Positions 43,745-53,605 of a stretch of DNA of 64,000 bases are shown one piece after another. The DNA is taken from NCBI RefSeq assembly GCF_014268755.2, contig NZ_CP077093.1, forward strand, positions 5,546,501 to 5,610,500, written 5' to 3'. The notes beneath the pieces are model-generated. The model saw only the letters and a list, made by a program, of their open reading frames with translations. It was not told the origin of the DNA and searched no databases. Every line of letters starts with the position of its first letter. Within the stretch, counting starts at the first letter, position 1. The translations under genes and the position numbers were made by a program. The stretch is from Pseudomonas vanderleydeniana. GTDB taxonomy: Bacteria; Pseudomonadota; Gammaproteobacteria; Pseudomonadales; Pseudomonadaceae.

Positions 43745-44242
43745 ATGAGCCGTTACCGCCCTCCCCGTACCGCCGGCACCGCCCTGATCACCCCCGAGGG
43801 CGAAGCGCGCATGCGCGCCGAACTGCACGAGTTGTGGCACGTACGTCGGCCACAGGTCACCCAGTCGGTCAGCGAGGCGGCCGCCCAGGGCGATCGTTCG
43901 GAAAATGCCGAGTACACCTACGGCAAGAAGATGCTGCGCGAGATCGACAGTCGCGTGCGCTTCCTGACCAAGCGCCTGGAAAACCTCAAGGTGGTCGGCG
44001 AACGCCCGAGCGATCCGAACAAGGTCTACTTCGGTGCCTGGGTGACCATCGAGAACGAGGAGGGCAAGGAGTCGCGCTACCGCATCGTCGGCCCCGACGA
44101 GCTGGACCTGAAGCTGAACCTGATCAGCATCGACTCGCCCCTGGCCCGCGCCCTGATCGGCAAGGCGCTGGATGCCGAGGTGAAGGTCATGACACCGACT
44201 GGCGAGCAGTTGGTGTACATCACCGCCATCGACTATCCCTGA
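43745..44242 (+). CDS. greB: Transcription elongation factor GreB
   Basis: A 165-residue factor that rescues backtracked RNA polymerase by stimulating RNA cleavage. The N-terminal coiled coil (residues 1-75) carries the acidic tip region GDRSENAEYTYGKKMLREID. The C-terminal FKBP-like domain includes RYRIVGPDELD and SPLARALIGKALDAEVKV. GreB rather than GreA is indicated by the basic coiled-coil face (RFLTKRLENLKVV). ATG 43739 lies six bases upstream in frame; the second ATG is preferred because TGGA is well spaced from it. Confidence 0.93.
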   Translation: MSRYRPPRTAGTALITPEGEARMRAELHELWHVRRPQVTQSVSEAAAQGDRSENAEYTYGKKMLREIDSRVRFLTKRLENLKVVGERPSDPNKVYFGAWVTIENEEGKESRYRIVGPDELDLKLNLISIDSPLARALIGKALDAEVKVMTPTGEQLVYITAIDYP

Positions 44243-44274
44243 GCCGCGAAGGACTCACTTGAATACCGACAGGC

Positions 44275-44583
44275 TCAGCGCCGGGTAATCAGCCCCTGTC
44301 GCGCCACGCGCGTCAACTGGCGGATCACCGCCTCGGCCTGCTCCGCACTCGGCGACTGGATCACCGCCATGTCGAAACTGTCATCGGCAAAGCGCTCCAG
44401 CGAATCACCGTCTTCGGCAAACTGGATCAGGAAGGCCGAGGCACGCCCCTTGCGACGCGGCCAGCCGTCCAGGCAACGCAGCAGCGTCGGCTGGTTCTTG
44501 CCACACAGGAGAATTTTCGGATTGCGTTCGGGAAGGTGGGCCGTGATAGGCACAAGACGTACAACTGGGCGTGGATTGTTCAA
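44275..44583 (-). CDS. Hypothetical 102-residue protein
   Basis: Starts MNNPRPVVRLVPITAHLPER. It resembles half of a Rossmann-type methyltransferase (PKILLCGKNQPTLL then DSFDMAVIQSPSAEQAEAVI), but is too short for a complete enzyme and lacks a recognisable SAM-binding GxGxG motif. No signal peptide. A similar small gene follows greB in other pseudomonads. A 13-bp palindrome lies upstream at 44660-44672. Function unknown. Confidence 0.7.
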   Translation of the reverse strand: MNNPRPVVRLVPITAHLPERNPKILLCGKNQPTLLRCLDGWPRRKGRASAFLIQFAEDGDSLERFADDSFDMAVIQSPSAEQAEAVIRQLTRVARQGLITRR

Positions 44584-44800
44584 CGTGTGGTCTCCGCCTC
44601 AACGATCTGCCGGGCAGGTGTGAGGCAACACCGAACCAGCGCTTTAGCGGTATTTCGAAGTCTGGACCAGACCTCTGGCGGAGTGCAGTCGACTCCCCTG
44701 GCGCCCCGCAAGTAGCTGTTTAAATCGGCGCATACGCGGCATCCTAGAGAAGCCCGGGGGGGGCTGTCAAGAATCGCGCCCTGCGCAGTGTCCCAATGAA

Positions 44801-44824
44801 AAAGGCCCGCGGGTGCGGGCCTTT
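44801..44824 (-). terminator. Terminator of the DoxX gene
   Basis: AAAGGCCCGC (44801-44810) and GCGGGCCTTT (44815-44824) form a 10-bp stem with a GGGT loop, 19 bp after the DoxX stop. The adjacent A-run gives a U-run on the minus strand. Confidence 0.88.
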
Positions 44825-44842
44825 GGTAATCTTCCTGGATGA

Positions 44843-45277
44843 TCAGCGCTTGATGATGCCATCGATCGAGGCCTTGCCCGCACCTTCGATCAGCACCGCG
44901 AGAGTGCCGCCCAACAGGGCCAGGGCGAACTCGTAGCCGTTGTTGCTCATGAACAGGCCGTTGTGGATGTGCACCGAGAGGATTGCCACCACCAGGGTGA
45001 AGGTCAGGCCCAACGCCGCAGGACGTGCCAGCAGGCCGACGATCAGTGCCAGGCCACCGAAGAACTCCGTGCCACCCGCCAGCAGCGCCATCAGGTGGCC
45101 GGGTGCCAGACCGATGCTTTCCATCCATTGGGCGGTGCCTGCCAGGCCGTAGCCACCGAACAGGCCGAAGAGTTTTTGCGCGCCGTGGGCGGCGAAGATG
45201 ATCCCCACCAGAATCCGCAGGGCAGTCAGGCCGTAGCCGGCACGGGTGTTCAGAACGCGTTGGGTCAGAGTGCTCAT
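44843..45277 (-). CDS. DoxX-family membrane protein
   Basis: A 144-residue inner-membrane protein with four helices. Typical DoxX pieces are ALRILVGIIFAAHGAQKLFG, MALLAGGTEFFGGLALIVGL and FTLVVAILSVHIHNGLFMSN. The family is linked to redox or thiol stress (DoxX, SURF1-like), but no specific function is established here. An inverted repeat with LysR-type geometry lies upstream at 45367-45381. Confidence 0.9.
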   Translation of the reverse strand: MSTLTQRVLNTRAGYGLTALRILVGIIFAAHGAQKLFGLFGGYGLAGTAQWMESIGLAPGHLMALLAGGTEFFGGLALIVGLLARPAALGLTFTLVVAILSVHIHNGLFMSNNGYEFALALLGGTLAVLIEGAGKASIDGIIKR

Positions 45278-45366
45278 GGTTGAATCCTTAATTCAAATGT
45301 CGAGTTGATGGGCGCCATATTAATCAGCTTTTAAAATGAAAAAAGCGCAAAAAACCTGACATAACA

Positions 45367-45381
45367 ATCGAACTATTCGAT
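45367..45381 (-). promoter_or_regulatory. Possible LysR-type operator upstream of doxX
   Basis: ATCGAA-CTA-TTCGAT is a perfect inverted repeat with the T-N11-A spacing of LysR regulators, about 90-104 bp upstream of the DoxX start. No LysR gene lies next to it, so any regulator acts from elsewhere. Confidence 0.45.
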
Positions 45382-46814
45382 CATTTCCGTGAGGCAATCT
45401 TCCTTCCGTTGTGTTCCAGAGAATCCCTTTCCAGGGAACCGCGCTCCCGATCGAACGCCAGGTAGTACTTGTTCACACTATTAACATAGTTGACCGGCGC
45501 CATTCCCACCTGCTCCATCGCCACCCGCTCGACCTGGAAGAACCACTGGTTGGGGTTCAATCCACGCCGCCGCGCCTCGGCGCGCATGCCCTGGACCCGC
45601 TCGGGCCCCATGTTGTAGGCCGCCAGGACGAAGGCCATGCGCTCACGCTCGTTGAGCTTGGGGCTGGCGAAGAACTTGCGGCGGATCATCGCCAGGTACT
45701 TGGCCCCGGCCTGCACGTTGTTATCGACATTCTGGATATTGCCCACGCCGACCCGTTGCGCCGCCGAGGGGGTGATCTGCAGTAGCCCGGTGGCCCCGCT
45801 CGCACCCCGGGCTGCCGGGTCCAGTGCCGACTCCTTGAACGCCAGCGCGGCCAGGTTCAGCCAGTCAAGACCCTGGGCCTGGGCATGCCGCTGCAGCACC
45901 GGCCGCAGCTTGTCCAGCTTCTGCCGGTCATCGCGGGCCAGCGGATAATGCACCTGGTACAGGCGCCGATAGATGCGCAGGAACGCCACGTCCTGATCGG
46001 ACGGTGACTTGTAGGTCTTGAAGAAACGATCGATGCTGGCCAGCAGCATCGAGGCATCGCGGCGCACGAACCAATGCATCTGCCCCGGCTCGCCGACCAG
46101 CACCTGCCGGTCGAAACGCAGCTTGGGCATGATCCTGGCCCAGCGCTCGGCAATCGGCTGCTCGACGATGGTCAGGTGAAAGATCCCGCCCTGGACCATT
46201 TCCAGCACATCTTCGACTGCCAGGCTCGGGTCAACCCACTCGACCTTCACCGGTGGCAGCTTGTGCAGGGCCAGTTTCTGGTTGATCTGGTTCAGCGCAT
46301 CGGCGGCGGCACTGCCGGTGGTCAGGGTCAGTGTCCGCCCGGAAAGCTGCTCGACGCGGGTAACCCGCTTTTCGCCCTTGAGGCCCACCAACAGCAGCGG
46401 CACCGGATTGCCGATCGGCTCACTGGCGCTGACCGCATGCCCGGGTTGCGCATCCAGCAGTTCGCCCGGTGCGACCAGGTCGCCTTCGCCGCGCTGCAGG
46501 GCGCCGAGCAACTGGTCCTTGGCCTTGGGAATGAGCTTGAGGGTGATCTCCTGATTGTCCCGGGCATGCCCGTTCAGGTACTGCTCGAAGGCCCGCAGGC
46601 GGTGGTACTCGACACCGATGGCCTCACCCTGGATTTCTCCCGAGCTGTTGCGACTCTGGTTGACCAGTACCCGCAGGACACGACTGCTGCGGATGTCCGC
46701 CAGGTCGCGGACCTTGCCCGGATGGCCGATTTCCAATGGCCCGGCCAGCCGCGCAACCGCCGGCAGCGGCAGCAGGAACAGGCACAGCAGGAGCAACAGC
46801 GAGGGTCGCTTCAT
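45381..46814 (-). CDS. MltF-type membrane-bound lytic transglycosylase
   Basis: A 477-residue exported protein. Signal peptide MKRPSLLLLLCLFLLPLPA. The N-terminal solute-binding-like domain (about residues 45-270, SBP_bac_3 type) is followed by the SLT transglycosylase domain (about 305-430) with LAALAFKESALDP (catalytic Glu), GASGATGLLQITPSAAQRVG and FVLAAYNMGPERVQGM. Modular build as in MltF; it probably corresponds to the second MltF paralogue (MltF2) of P. aeruginosa. It cleaves peptidoglycan to anhydromuropeptides. Confidence 0.93.
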   Translation of the reverse strand: MKRPSLLLLLCLFLLPLPAVARLAGPLEIGHPGKVRDLADIRSSRVLRVLVNQSRNSSGEIQGEAIGVEYHRLRAFEQYLNGHARDNQEITLKLIPKAKDQLLGALQRGEGDLVAPGELLDAQPGHAVSASEPIGNPVPLLLVGLKGEKRVTRVEQLSGRTLTLTTGSAAADALNQINQKLALHKLPPVKVEWVDPSLAVEDVLEMVQGGIFHLTIVEQPIAERWARIMPKLRFDRQVLVGEPGQMHWFVRRDASMLLASIDRFFKTYKSPSDQDVAFLRIYRRLYQVHYPLARDDRQKLDKLRPVLQRHAQAQGLDWLNLAALAFKESALDPAARGASGATGLLQITPSAAQRVGVGNIQNVDNNVQAGAKYLAMIRRKFFASPKLNERERMAFVLAAYNMGPERVQGMRAEARRRGLNPNQWFFQVERVAMEQVGMAPVNYVNSVNKYYLAFDRERGSLERDSLEHNGRKIASRK

Positions 46815-47051
46815 CCGTTCTCCGGAAAGAATACTGTCCCGCGCAAGTCACCTGACGTGCTACGGGTCGATAGAAACCGCGCGTCTCTTGAACGCATACA
46901 GGGTGCGCAAGACGACTACGGCAGCGGACGAAAAAGCTGTCGCTGCTTGCTTGCGGCCTTAAAAGACAGTCATAACTCGTTGTAGTTCTTGGTTTTTATT
47001 ATAAATCTACAGCTCTGGTATGCTTTCCGGCCTGTGGCCTGAGGACGAACC

Positions 47052-47858
47052 ATGCAACTCATCGATATCGGCGTCAACCTGACCAACTCGGCTTTTTCCG
47101 GAAAACACCGGGAAATACTCGACCGCGCACAGGCCGCCGGGGTCTGCCAACTGGTGCTGACCGGCACCAGTATCGAAGGCAGCGAACAGGCCCTGGAGCT
47201 ATGCCGGACGCTGGATGAGAGCGGTCGCCAACTGTTCGCCACGGCCGGTGTCCACCCCCACTCCGCCAGTGACTGGAACGCCGACAGTGCCGCTCGTCTG
47301 AAAAGCCTGCTCAAGGAGACGAACGTTCGTGCGGTCGGTGAATGCGGGTTGGATTTCAACCGCGACTTTTCTCCACGCCCACAGCAGGAGAAAGTCCTCG
47401 AGGAGCACCTGGCCCTGGCGGTCGAACTGCAGATGCCGGTGTTCCTCCACGAACGCGACGCCAACCCGCGCCTGCTGGAAATCCTGCGTGACTACCGCGA
47501 CCAGCTGCCCGCTGCCGTGGTGCATTGCTTCACCGGCGAGCAGCGGGCGCTGTTCAGCTACCTGGACCTGGACCTGCACATCGGCATCACCGGCTGGATC
47601 TGCGACGAGCGCCGCGGCACCCACCTGCATCCGCTGGTGCGGGAAATCCCCCGGGGTCGCCTGATGCTGGAAAGCGATGCGCCCTACCTGCTACCGCGCA
47701 GCCTGCGGCCCAAGCCGAAGAACGGACGCAACGAGCCCGCCTTCCTCACCGAAGTCCTGCGCGAAGTGGCCCTGCATCGCGGTGAAAGCGAAACCGAGCT
47801 GGCCGCCCACAGCACTGCCTGCGCGCGGGCATTCTTCGGCCTGCCATCGATTGCTTGA
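47052..47858 (+). CDS. TatD-family metal-dependent hydrolase
   Basis: A 268-residue TIM-barrel hydrolase. Metal-binding motifs are [14 protein letters not shown] near the N-terminus (the first His-x-His is replaced by an Asn/Asp version, as in E. coli TatD), [40 protein letters not shown] and [13 protein letters not shown]. Likely a 3'-5' DNA/RNA exonuclease involved in repair. Its stop overlaps the leader of the chemoreceptor gene that follows. Confidence 0.92.
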   Translation: MQLIDIGVNLTNSAFSGKHREILDRAQAAGVCQLVLTGTSIEGSEQALELCRTLDESGRQLFATAGVHPHSASDWNADSAARLKSLLKETNVRAVGECGLDFNRDFSPRPQQEKVLEEHLALAVELQMPVFLHERDANPRLLEILRDYRDQLPAAVVHCFTGEQRALFSYLDLDLHIGITGWICDERRGTHLHPLVREIPRGRLMLESDAPYLLPRSLRPKPKNGRNEPAFLTEVLREVALHRGESETELAAHSTACARAFFGLPSIA

Positions 47859-47944
47859 CCCATGTCAACACGTCTTCACCTTGCGCGGGACACAATGATG
47901 GCACCTTGCCAATACTGTTTCCGCTCAATCAGAGAAGACCTTCC

Positions 47945-49423
47945 ATGGGTGCCTGGCTTAGCAACATCTCGCTGAAGTACAAATTCTGGGCCGTCAACGC
48001 AGTGGCCTTCGTCACCACCCTGCTGTTGGTGCTGTACGCGGTACAGCTTGAACAGCAGGCCCGCACCGACAGCGCGCGCGCCGCCGCACAGGCCGAGGCA
48101 CGGCTGCTGTCCAGCTGGCCCGCCGGCCAGCCCCTGCCGCAGAATGACCAGTTGCTGGTGTTCCAGAACGGCCAGACACCCAGCCTCAATGGCCAGATGC
48201 TGCCACGCCTGGGCGACGCCCAGGGTTGGGTCGCCTACGACTACATGCCGCTGTTCGGCGACAACCCGCTGCACGGCGCCGAAGTGCTCAGCCATGGCGA
48301 CCAGCGAGTCGCCGTGCTCGCCTATGCGCCGAGCCTGGCCCAGGTATTCAGCGACCGTTTCACCCACTACGCCGTGGCCGTGTTCATCCTGATGCTGGCG
48401 ATGCTCTGCGCCTCGCAGTTGCTGATCCGCTTCCTGCTCAGCCAGCTCAACACCCTCAAGGACGTGATGCTGCACGTGGAAAAGACCGGCGACCTGTCCG
48501 CCCGGGTACCCCTGGCGTGCAAGGATGAGGTCGGCCAGATGGCCAGTGCCTTCAACGCCATGCAGGCCGGCTACCAGCGCGTGGTCGGCACCGTCGCCCG
48601 TACCGCCGCACAGCTGGATGTCGGTGCGGCGCGCCTGGCGTCGAGCATGAACGACGTCCAGCACGGCATGCTCGGCCAACAGAGCGAAACCGATCAGGCC
48701 GCCACTGCCATCAACGAAATGACCGCGACGGTCTACCACATCGCCCAGCACGCCGGTGCCACCCGCGACCTGTCGAAGACCGCCGACACCCTGGCCGGCA
48801 GCGGCAAGGAGGTGGTCAGCCGCGTCCAGCAATCGATCGCCGGCCTGTCCAACGGCGTGCAGCAGACCGCCGAGATGATCCAGCGCCTGGCCGAGGACAG
48901 CCAGAAGATCAATGGCGTGGTCAACGTGATCCACAGCATCGCCGAGCAGACCAACCTGCTCGCCCTCAACGCCGCGATCGAGGCGGCCCGGGCCGGGGAA
49001 ATGGGGCGCGGCTTCGCGGTGGTCGCCGACGAGGTACGCAACCTGGCCAAGCGCGTGCAGACCTCCACCGATGAAATCACCACCATGGTCTCGGCCCTGC
49101 AGTCCGGCACCCGCGATGCCGTGGACTTCATGCAGGAAAGCTCGTTCAAGGCCGACGACTGCGTCCAGCAGGCCCAGGAAGCCGGAGCCGCCCTGGCCGA
49201 GATCACCGGTGCGGTGGCGCAGATGCGCGAGAGCAACACCCAGATCGCCGTAGCCGCCGAGCAGCAGAGCCAGGTCGCCGAGGAAATGAACCGGGCGGTG
49301 GTGAGCATCCGCGATGTCACCGAGAACACCGTCCAACAGACCGTCGACTCGGCCAGCACCAGCAATGAACTGGCAACCCTGGCCGGTGAACTGAACAAAG
49401 CCATTGGCCAGCTCAAGCTATAG
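47945..49423 (+). CDS. Methyl-accepting chemotaxis protein
   Basis: A 492-residue receptor. TM1 ([20 protein letters not shown], about 17-37), a small periplasmic domain of about 105 residues, TM2 ([20 protein letters not shown], about 142-162), a HAMP domain and the long cytoplasmic coiled coil. The signalling tip reads [20 protein letters not shown], followed by [18 protein letters not shown]. No CheR-binding pentapeptide at the C-terminus (ends AIGQLKL). The ligand is unknown; the periplasmic part matches no standard Cache or four-helix pattern that I recognise. ATG 47945 has AGAAG upstream; the frame from 47855 overlaps tatD. Confidence 0.95.
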   Translation: MGAWLSNISLKYKFWAVNAVAFVTTLLLVLYAVQLEQQARTDSARAAAQAEARLLSSWPAGQPLPQNDQLLVFQNGQTPSLNGQMLPRLGDAQGWVAYDYMPLFGDNPLHGAEVLSHGDQRVAVLAYAPSLAQVFSDRFTHYAVAVFILMLAMLCASQLLIRFLLSQLNTLKDVMLHVEKTGDLSARVPLACKDEVGQMASAFNAMQAGYQRVVGTVARTAAQLDVGAARLASSMNDVQHGMLGQQSETDQAATAINEMTATVYHIAQHAGATRDLSKTADTLAGSGKEVVSRVQQSIAGLSNGVQQTAEMIQRLAEDSQKINGVVNVIHSIAEQTNLLALNAAIEAARAGEMGRGFAVVADEVRNLAKRVQTSTDEITTMVSALQSGTRDAVDFMQESSFKADDCVQQAQEAGAALAEITGAVAQMRESNTQIAVAAEQQSQVAEEMNRAVVSIRDVTENTVQQTVDSASTSNELATLAGELNKAIGQLKL

Positions 49424-49507
49424 CCGCGATAGCAAGAGTTGATTCGTCGCCGACGTTTGCCCGCCCTATCCTAGGTTCATCGAATACACGAACCAAGGAA
49501 CACGATC

Positions 49508-49741
49508 ATGGGCAAACGTCATCCCAACTTTCCCGCCTGGCAATGGCGCGTTGCGCCACAAGCTTCGAGCGACGGCACACGCGAAGGCCTGCAACTGCTC
49601 TCGGTGATCCTGTTTGCCCTGGCGTTCCTGCTGCTGGCCAGCGGGGTCTTCACCCAGGACCTGACCAACGTCGCCATCGGCGTGATCGGCCTGGTCGCGG
49701 CCAGTGCAGTGCAGCGCAAGCGGCAGACGCTCGAAGCCTAG
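49508..49741 (+). CDS. Small hypothetical membrane protein
   Basis: A 77-residue protein beginning MGKRHPNFPAWQWRVAPQAS, with two hydrophobic segments (LLSVILFALAFLLLASGVF and VAIGVIGLVAASAVQ). AAGGAACACG precedes the ATG. Function unknown; it is followed by a REP pair. Confidence 0.8.
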   Translation: MGKRHPNFPAWQWRVAPQASSDGTREGLQLLSVILFALAFLLLASGVFTQDLTNVAIGVIGLVAASAVQRKRQTLEA

Positions 49742-49788
49742 TAACCGGACTCCGAAAGCACAACGCCCCTGTAGGAGCACACTATCCT

Positions 49789-49876
49789 GTGGGAGCCGGA
49801 TTTATCCGCGAAGAACGATAACGAGGTCTTCCAGAAGAGACGTGTTACCTTCTTCGCGGATAAATCCGGCTCCCAC
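49789..49876. repeat. Inverted REP pair (REPIN), family 1
   Basis: GTGGGAGCCGGATTTATCC starts at 49789 and its inverse ends at 49876. It lies between convergent genes and can serve as a bidirectional transcript end. Confidence 0.9.
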
Positions 49877-49929
49877 AGCAATGCCTCCGATCCCGGAAGA
49901 AGTACCCCGGCCCCCACACACAGCGCCAG

Positions 49930-50727
49930 TCAGCCAAACACCGTGACGGTCTGCCGGCTCAGGGCGATCAGGCGATCGTCCGGGCTCCACAGCGCCGCCG
50001 CCACATGGCCGTAGCCATCGCGGGCATGCTCGATCACCGCCAGGTACTTGCACCAGTCCAGGGTGTCGAGTGCCAGCAGCGGCTGCACGAACTCGATGGT
50101 CCAGGTCAGGGTGCTGCCCGCCGCCATCTTTTTCAGGTGCGGCAGCAGCGCCGGCGGCCAGGCATCCACCAGGGCCAGCAGATGCGCCTCGTTCAGGGGC
50201 TCCTGCTCGACGTCGCCGCGCAGGCGCACCCAGCCGCCCATCTCCCGCGAAGTGTTGCCGGTGAACGGAAAGCCACCGACCGCCCAGCGCATTGCCACGT
50301 GCTGCATGAACTCCGGCGTCACGCCCTTGAAGTACGGCAACTCCTGGCACTTGTCCCAGTGCTTCATTTCCGGCGCCGGCTCGGCGGCCACCGCAACCAC
50401 CGACTCGCGCGACGCGCCGAAGCTGCCCTGCACCAGAGTCACCACCTGGCCGTTCTGCACCGCCCGCCCGAGCACCTGACTGACCGCCTTGCCCTCGCGC
50501 AGCACCTCGACCTCGAAACTGACCGGCACCAGCGGCTCGACCGGACCGACGAAAGTCACCGCCAACGAACGCACCGGGCGCTCGGCCGGCACACGGGCGC
50601 GCATGGCCTCGTACTGGAGTGCGACCACCAGGCCGCCAAAGGAAGCACGCCCCTGGCCCCACTCGGCCGGGATGACAAGAGCCTGGGGATCACGACGGAC
50701 CCCTTCGAGCAGATCGGAAAAGCGCAT
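49930..50727 (-). CDS. Acyl-CoA thioesterase-like double hot-dog protein
   Basis: A 265-residue protein with the pattern of two hot-dog folds. The N-terminal half reads WGQGRASFGGLVVALQYEAM and RPVRSLAVTFVGPVEP; the C-terminal half has GSTLTWTIEFVQPLLALD and HARDGYGHVAAALWSPDDRL, with the usual late Asp/Gly cluster. It probably belongs to the 4HBT_3/TesB-like thioesterases. GAGGTG supports ATG 50727 over the longer frame. The substrate is unknown. Confidence 0.85.
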   Translation of the reverse strand: MRFSDLLEGVRRDPQALVIPAEWGQGRASFGGLVVALQYEAMRARVPAERPVRSLAVTFVGPVEPLVPVSFEVEVLREGKAVSQVLGRAVQNGQVVTLVQGSFGASRESVVAVAAEPAPEMKHWDKCQELPYFKGVTPEFMQHVAMRWAVGGFPFTGNTSREMGGWVRLRGDVEQEPLNEAHLLALVDAWPPALLPHLKKMAAGSTLTWTIEFVQPLLALDTLDWCKYLAVIEHARDGYGHVAAALWSPDDRLIALSRQTVTVFG

Positions 50728-50863
50728 GCACACCTCGGCTGACAAGAATTCCCTGATATCCCTGCAAATTGGAAACTTGCATGATGGAAGTGAATCTTAA
50801 CCAGCCTTATGGGGAGGTAAAGGGCCTATTCCGGCCAAATGACCTGTCATACAGGTCGTCGCT

Positions 50864-51634
50864 TCAGGAAAAACAGCGGTTGCTCAGTTTCTCCAGCATC
50901 CGGTCCGACTTGCCTTCGGCATCGGCCATGGTGCGGCGCCAACCATTGACGCAAGGTTGCAGGTCCGCCTGGGTTTCGGCCTGGAGCAACCACTGCCAGC
51001 AGTCATGCCAGTCGCCCAGGGCCTCCTGGGCCGCCTTGAGCCTCGGCAACGCCGGGGGCGGCAATCGATCCAGCTCGGGGTAGGCTTCAGCGGCGTAGCG
51101 CACCCGCTTGATCAGCAGGCGCAGGCGATGGCGATCATGCCCCGGTGCATGCAAGGCCTCGTCCAATGCCTGCCATTGCCTGGCCAGGCGCTTCTCAATG
51201 CGTTTCTGCAAGCCCTTGAGCAGGCCCTGGTGTTCAGCCGCGCGCAGGAAGCGCGGAAAGGCATCGAGCACATCGAGCAGGTGCTTGAGCTCGGTACTGC
51301 GTGCGACTTTCCAGTAGTCCTCGGCCAGTTGCGCGGTACGCCGTGTCGCCGCGCCATGGTGCCCCTGGCGATGCAGATAGGCCGCCAGAACCTCGCGATC
51401 GCGAATCGGCGTGGTCAGCCGGCCTACTTCGGCTGCCGCCAGCTCCAGTTGCTCGACACCCGGCAGTCCGCGCAAGGGTCGCAACAGGCTGCGTAGCCGG
51501 CGCACGGCAATGCGCAGGTCATGCAGGCCCTCGTCATCGGTCAGCGCATCGATCCGCGCATGACAGGCCAGCAAGCGTACTTCCAGGTTCAGCACCTGAA
51601 CCACCAAACGATCAACCAGGACCGACATCGACAT
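50864..51634 (-). CDS. CHAD-domain protein
   Basis: A 256-residue mostly alpha-helical protein. Conserved positively charged His/Arg motifs mark CHAD domains: LHDLRIAVRRLRSLLRPLRG near residue 37, and RHRLRLLIKRVRYAAEAYPE near 170. CHAD proteins can bind polyphosphate. Its ATG abuts the tgpA stop (TGA then ATG), so it is coupled to the MoxR-DUF58-TgpA genes. A start at 51628 is also possible, with better ribosome-site spacing. Confidence 0.88.
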   Translation of the reverse strand: MSMSVLVDRLVVQVLNLEVRLLACHARIDALTDDEGLHDLRIAVRRLRSLLRPLRGLPGVEQLELAAAEVGRLTTPIRDREVLAAYLHRQGHHGAATRRTAQLAEDYWKVARSTELKHLLDVLDAFPRFLRAAEHQGLLKGLQKRIEKRLARQWQALDEALHAPGHDRHRLRLLIKRVRYAAEAYPELDRLPPPALPRLKAAQEALGDWHDCWQWLLQAETQADLQPCVNGWRRTMADAEGKSDRMLEKLSNRCFS

Positions 51635-53605
51635 TCACTCCCAAATGGAATTGCCAAGACTGCGACGCAATGAGCGCAACTCCTGTTGCAATACATCCAT
51701 CGACGGGGTTCGCTCAGCATAGCGCTGACTGACGAACAACTCGCCAAAGCGGCGGATACCCTGTGCCTGGCGTGGCAAGTGCACGGCCGCACGCTCGGCA
51801 AACGCCAGCGGCCCCTCGCCCGGCTCGCGCACCAGGCCATGCCGCCGCAACAGTTTTTCGAAGGTGGCGAACGCCCGCAACTGCGGGTCGGTCCTCACCT
51901 GCCAGGGACGTAGCAGCCATAACGACAGCAGGCCCAGGATCACCACCAGGCCAACCGGCAGCGCCAGCCGCGACAGGTCGCCGAACCAGCGCCAAAGCAA
52001 CTGCAACTGCTGTTCCCCCTGATAACCCAGGACCCAGCGTTGCCAACCGTAATTGAGATTATCCCAGCCCAGGCGCAACTCGTTGAGCCAGGTCAGCTGC
52101 CGGTAGCGCAGCGGCGAGAACACCGAGGCGCCGGGCACGCCCTCGTCGGCGGACAGGGCCTGCTCCAGCCCCTGGTCGATCCGTTGCGGTGCCACCGCAT
52201 AGGTCGGATCGACGCTGCGCCAGCCCCTTGCGACCTGCCAATACTCGACCCAGGCATGGGCGTCGTACTGGCGTACGGTAAGGAAACCGCCACTCGGATT
52301 CAACTCGCCGCCCTGGTAGCCGGCCACCACCCGCGCCGGAATGCCGGCCGCCCGCAGCACATAGGTCATGGCTCCGGCGAAGTGCGCGCAGAAGCCCTGG
52401 CGGCTGTCGAACAGGAAACCGTCGATGCTGTCCGCTCCCAGCGTCGGCGGCTGGAGGGTGTAGCGATAGGGTTCATCGTGAAAATGTCTGAGCAGTGCCG
52501 CCACCAACGCCTCGGGCTGTGGATAAGTGCGCCGCAGTTCGGCGGCCCACTGCCGCGTCCGGGGATCGCCCTCGGCGGGCAATTGCAGGGCCCGGCGGCG
52601 CGCCCGTTCATCGAGCTGCACATCGCGCGGCACCTGCGGCCAGGAACTGGCCCGGTACAGCAGCGCCTGCTGTACCGGGCGCTGGCGCTGCAGCCGATAG
52701 TCCGCCAACTGGCGCGCGTCGCCCAATTCGCTACGGGCGACATCGAGCGTCGGCAGCCAGGGTTTGCCGCTGGGTTGCAGGATGACGCTGTAGCGCCACG
52801 GCTCGCCGCTGGCCTGCCATTTCGGTGGTGGGCTGGAGGCGATCCCCGGCGACTGGCTCCAGCGCCGGCCATCGAACTGTTCCAGGGTCAGGGCACGCCA
52901 GTACAGTTCCCGCCGCGGCGGCAGCGGGCCGTCGAAGCTGGCACGAAATGCCAGCTCGGCGGAGCGCCCGAGTTCAGCCACGTCGGCCGGCGCCATGCTT
53001 TCGGAAAGGCCGCTCAGGCCCTTGTCGCTCGGCAGCGGCAATGACCACAGCGGCGCGATCCGCGGGAAGAACAGGAACAGCAACAGCATCAGCGGCAAGG
53101 CTTGCGCCAGCAGCGTCGCGGCCAGCCTCAGGGTTGCCGGTGGCCGGGTACCCGGGCCCTGCTGCAAGCCGATCAGGGCCGCCAGCAGGGCGGTGATCGG
53201 CAACAGGCTGTAGGCTGCCCACGGCAGGCTGTCCTCGAACAGATAGGCCACCGCCACGCAGAACAACCCGAGGAATATCAGCACCAGCGCATCGCGATGG
53301 GTGCGGGTTTCCACCAGCTTGAGGATGAACATCGCCACCAGCAGCACCGCGCCGGCATCCAGGCCGATCAGGCTGCTGCGCGACAGCCAGATCCCGGCGA
53401 TGGTGAACAGCAGCAACAGCAACTCCAGCAAGCGCCCGGGAAACGTTGCGCGCATGCGGTACACCTGGATACGCCAGAAGGTGCAGCCCAGCCAGAAGGC
53501 GACCATCCACAACGGCACGTGGAACCAGAACGGCAACATGACCAGGGCCTGGGCCACCAGCAGCCAGACCAGGCTGGCGCGGGAAATCGTCGTCGCGCCG
53601 CTCAT
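51635..53605 (-). CDS. tgpA: TgpA, membrane transglutaminase-like protease
   Basis: A 656-residue inner-membrane protein. Around five to six N-terminal helices (residues about 10-185), then a large periplasmic transglutaminase domain, then one C-terminal helix (LALPVGLVVILGLLSLWLL) and a cytoplasmic tail. The catalytic triad is visible: Cys406 (SRQGFCAHFAGAM), His450 (QYDAHAWVEYW) and Asp466 (WRSVDPTYAVAP). In P. aeruginosa the orthologue TgpA has been reported as essential. Operon partners MoxR, DUF58 and CHAD proteins lie on each side. The start at 53605 overlaps the DUF58 stop. Confidence 0.94.
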   Translation of the reverse strand: MSGATTISRASLVWLLVAQALVMLPFWFHVPLWMVAFWLGCTFWRIQVYRMRATFPGRLLELLLLLFTIAGIWLSRSSLIGLDAGAVLLVAMFILKLVETRTHRDALVLIFLGLFCVAVAYLFEDSLPWAAYSLLPITALLAALIGLQQGPGTRPPATLRLAATLLAQALPLMLLLFLFFPRIAPLWSLPLPSDKGLSGLSESMAPADVAELGRSAELAFRASFDGPLPPRRELYWRALTLEQFDGRRWSQSPGIASSPPPKWQASGEPWRYSVILQPSGKPWLPTLDVARSELGDARQLADYRLQRQRPVQQALLYRASSWPQVPRDVQLDERARRRALQLPAEGDPRTRQWAAELRRTYPQPEALVAALLRHFHDEPYRYTLQPPTLGADSIDGFLFDSRQGFCAHFAGAMTYVLRAAGIPARVVAGYQGGELNPSGGFLTVRQYDAHAWVEYWQVARGWRSVDPTYAVAPQRIDQGLEQALSADEGVPGASVFSPLRYRQLTWLNELRLGWDNLNYGWQRWVLGYQGEQQLQLLWRWFGDLSRLALPVGLVVILGLLSLWLLRPWQVRTDPQLRAFATFEKLLRRHGLVREPGEGPLAFAERAAVHLPRQAQGIRRFGELFVSQRYAERTPSMDVLQQELRSLRRSLGNSIWE

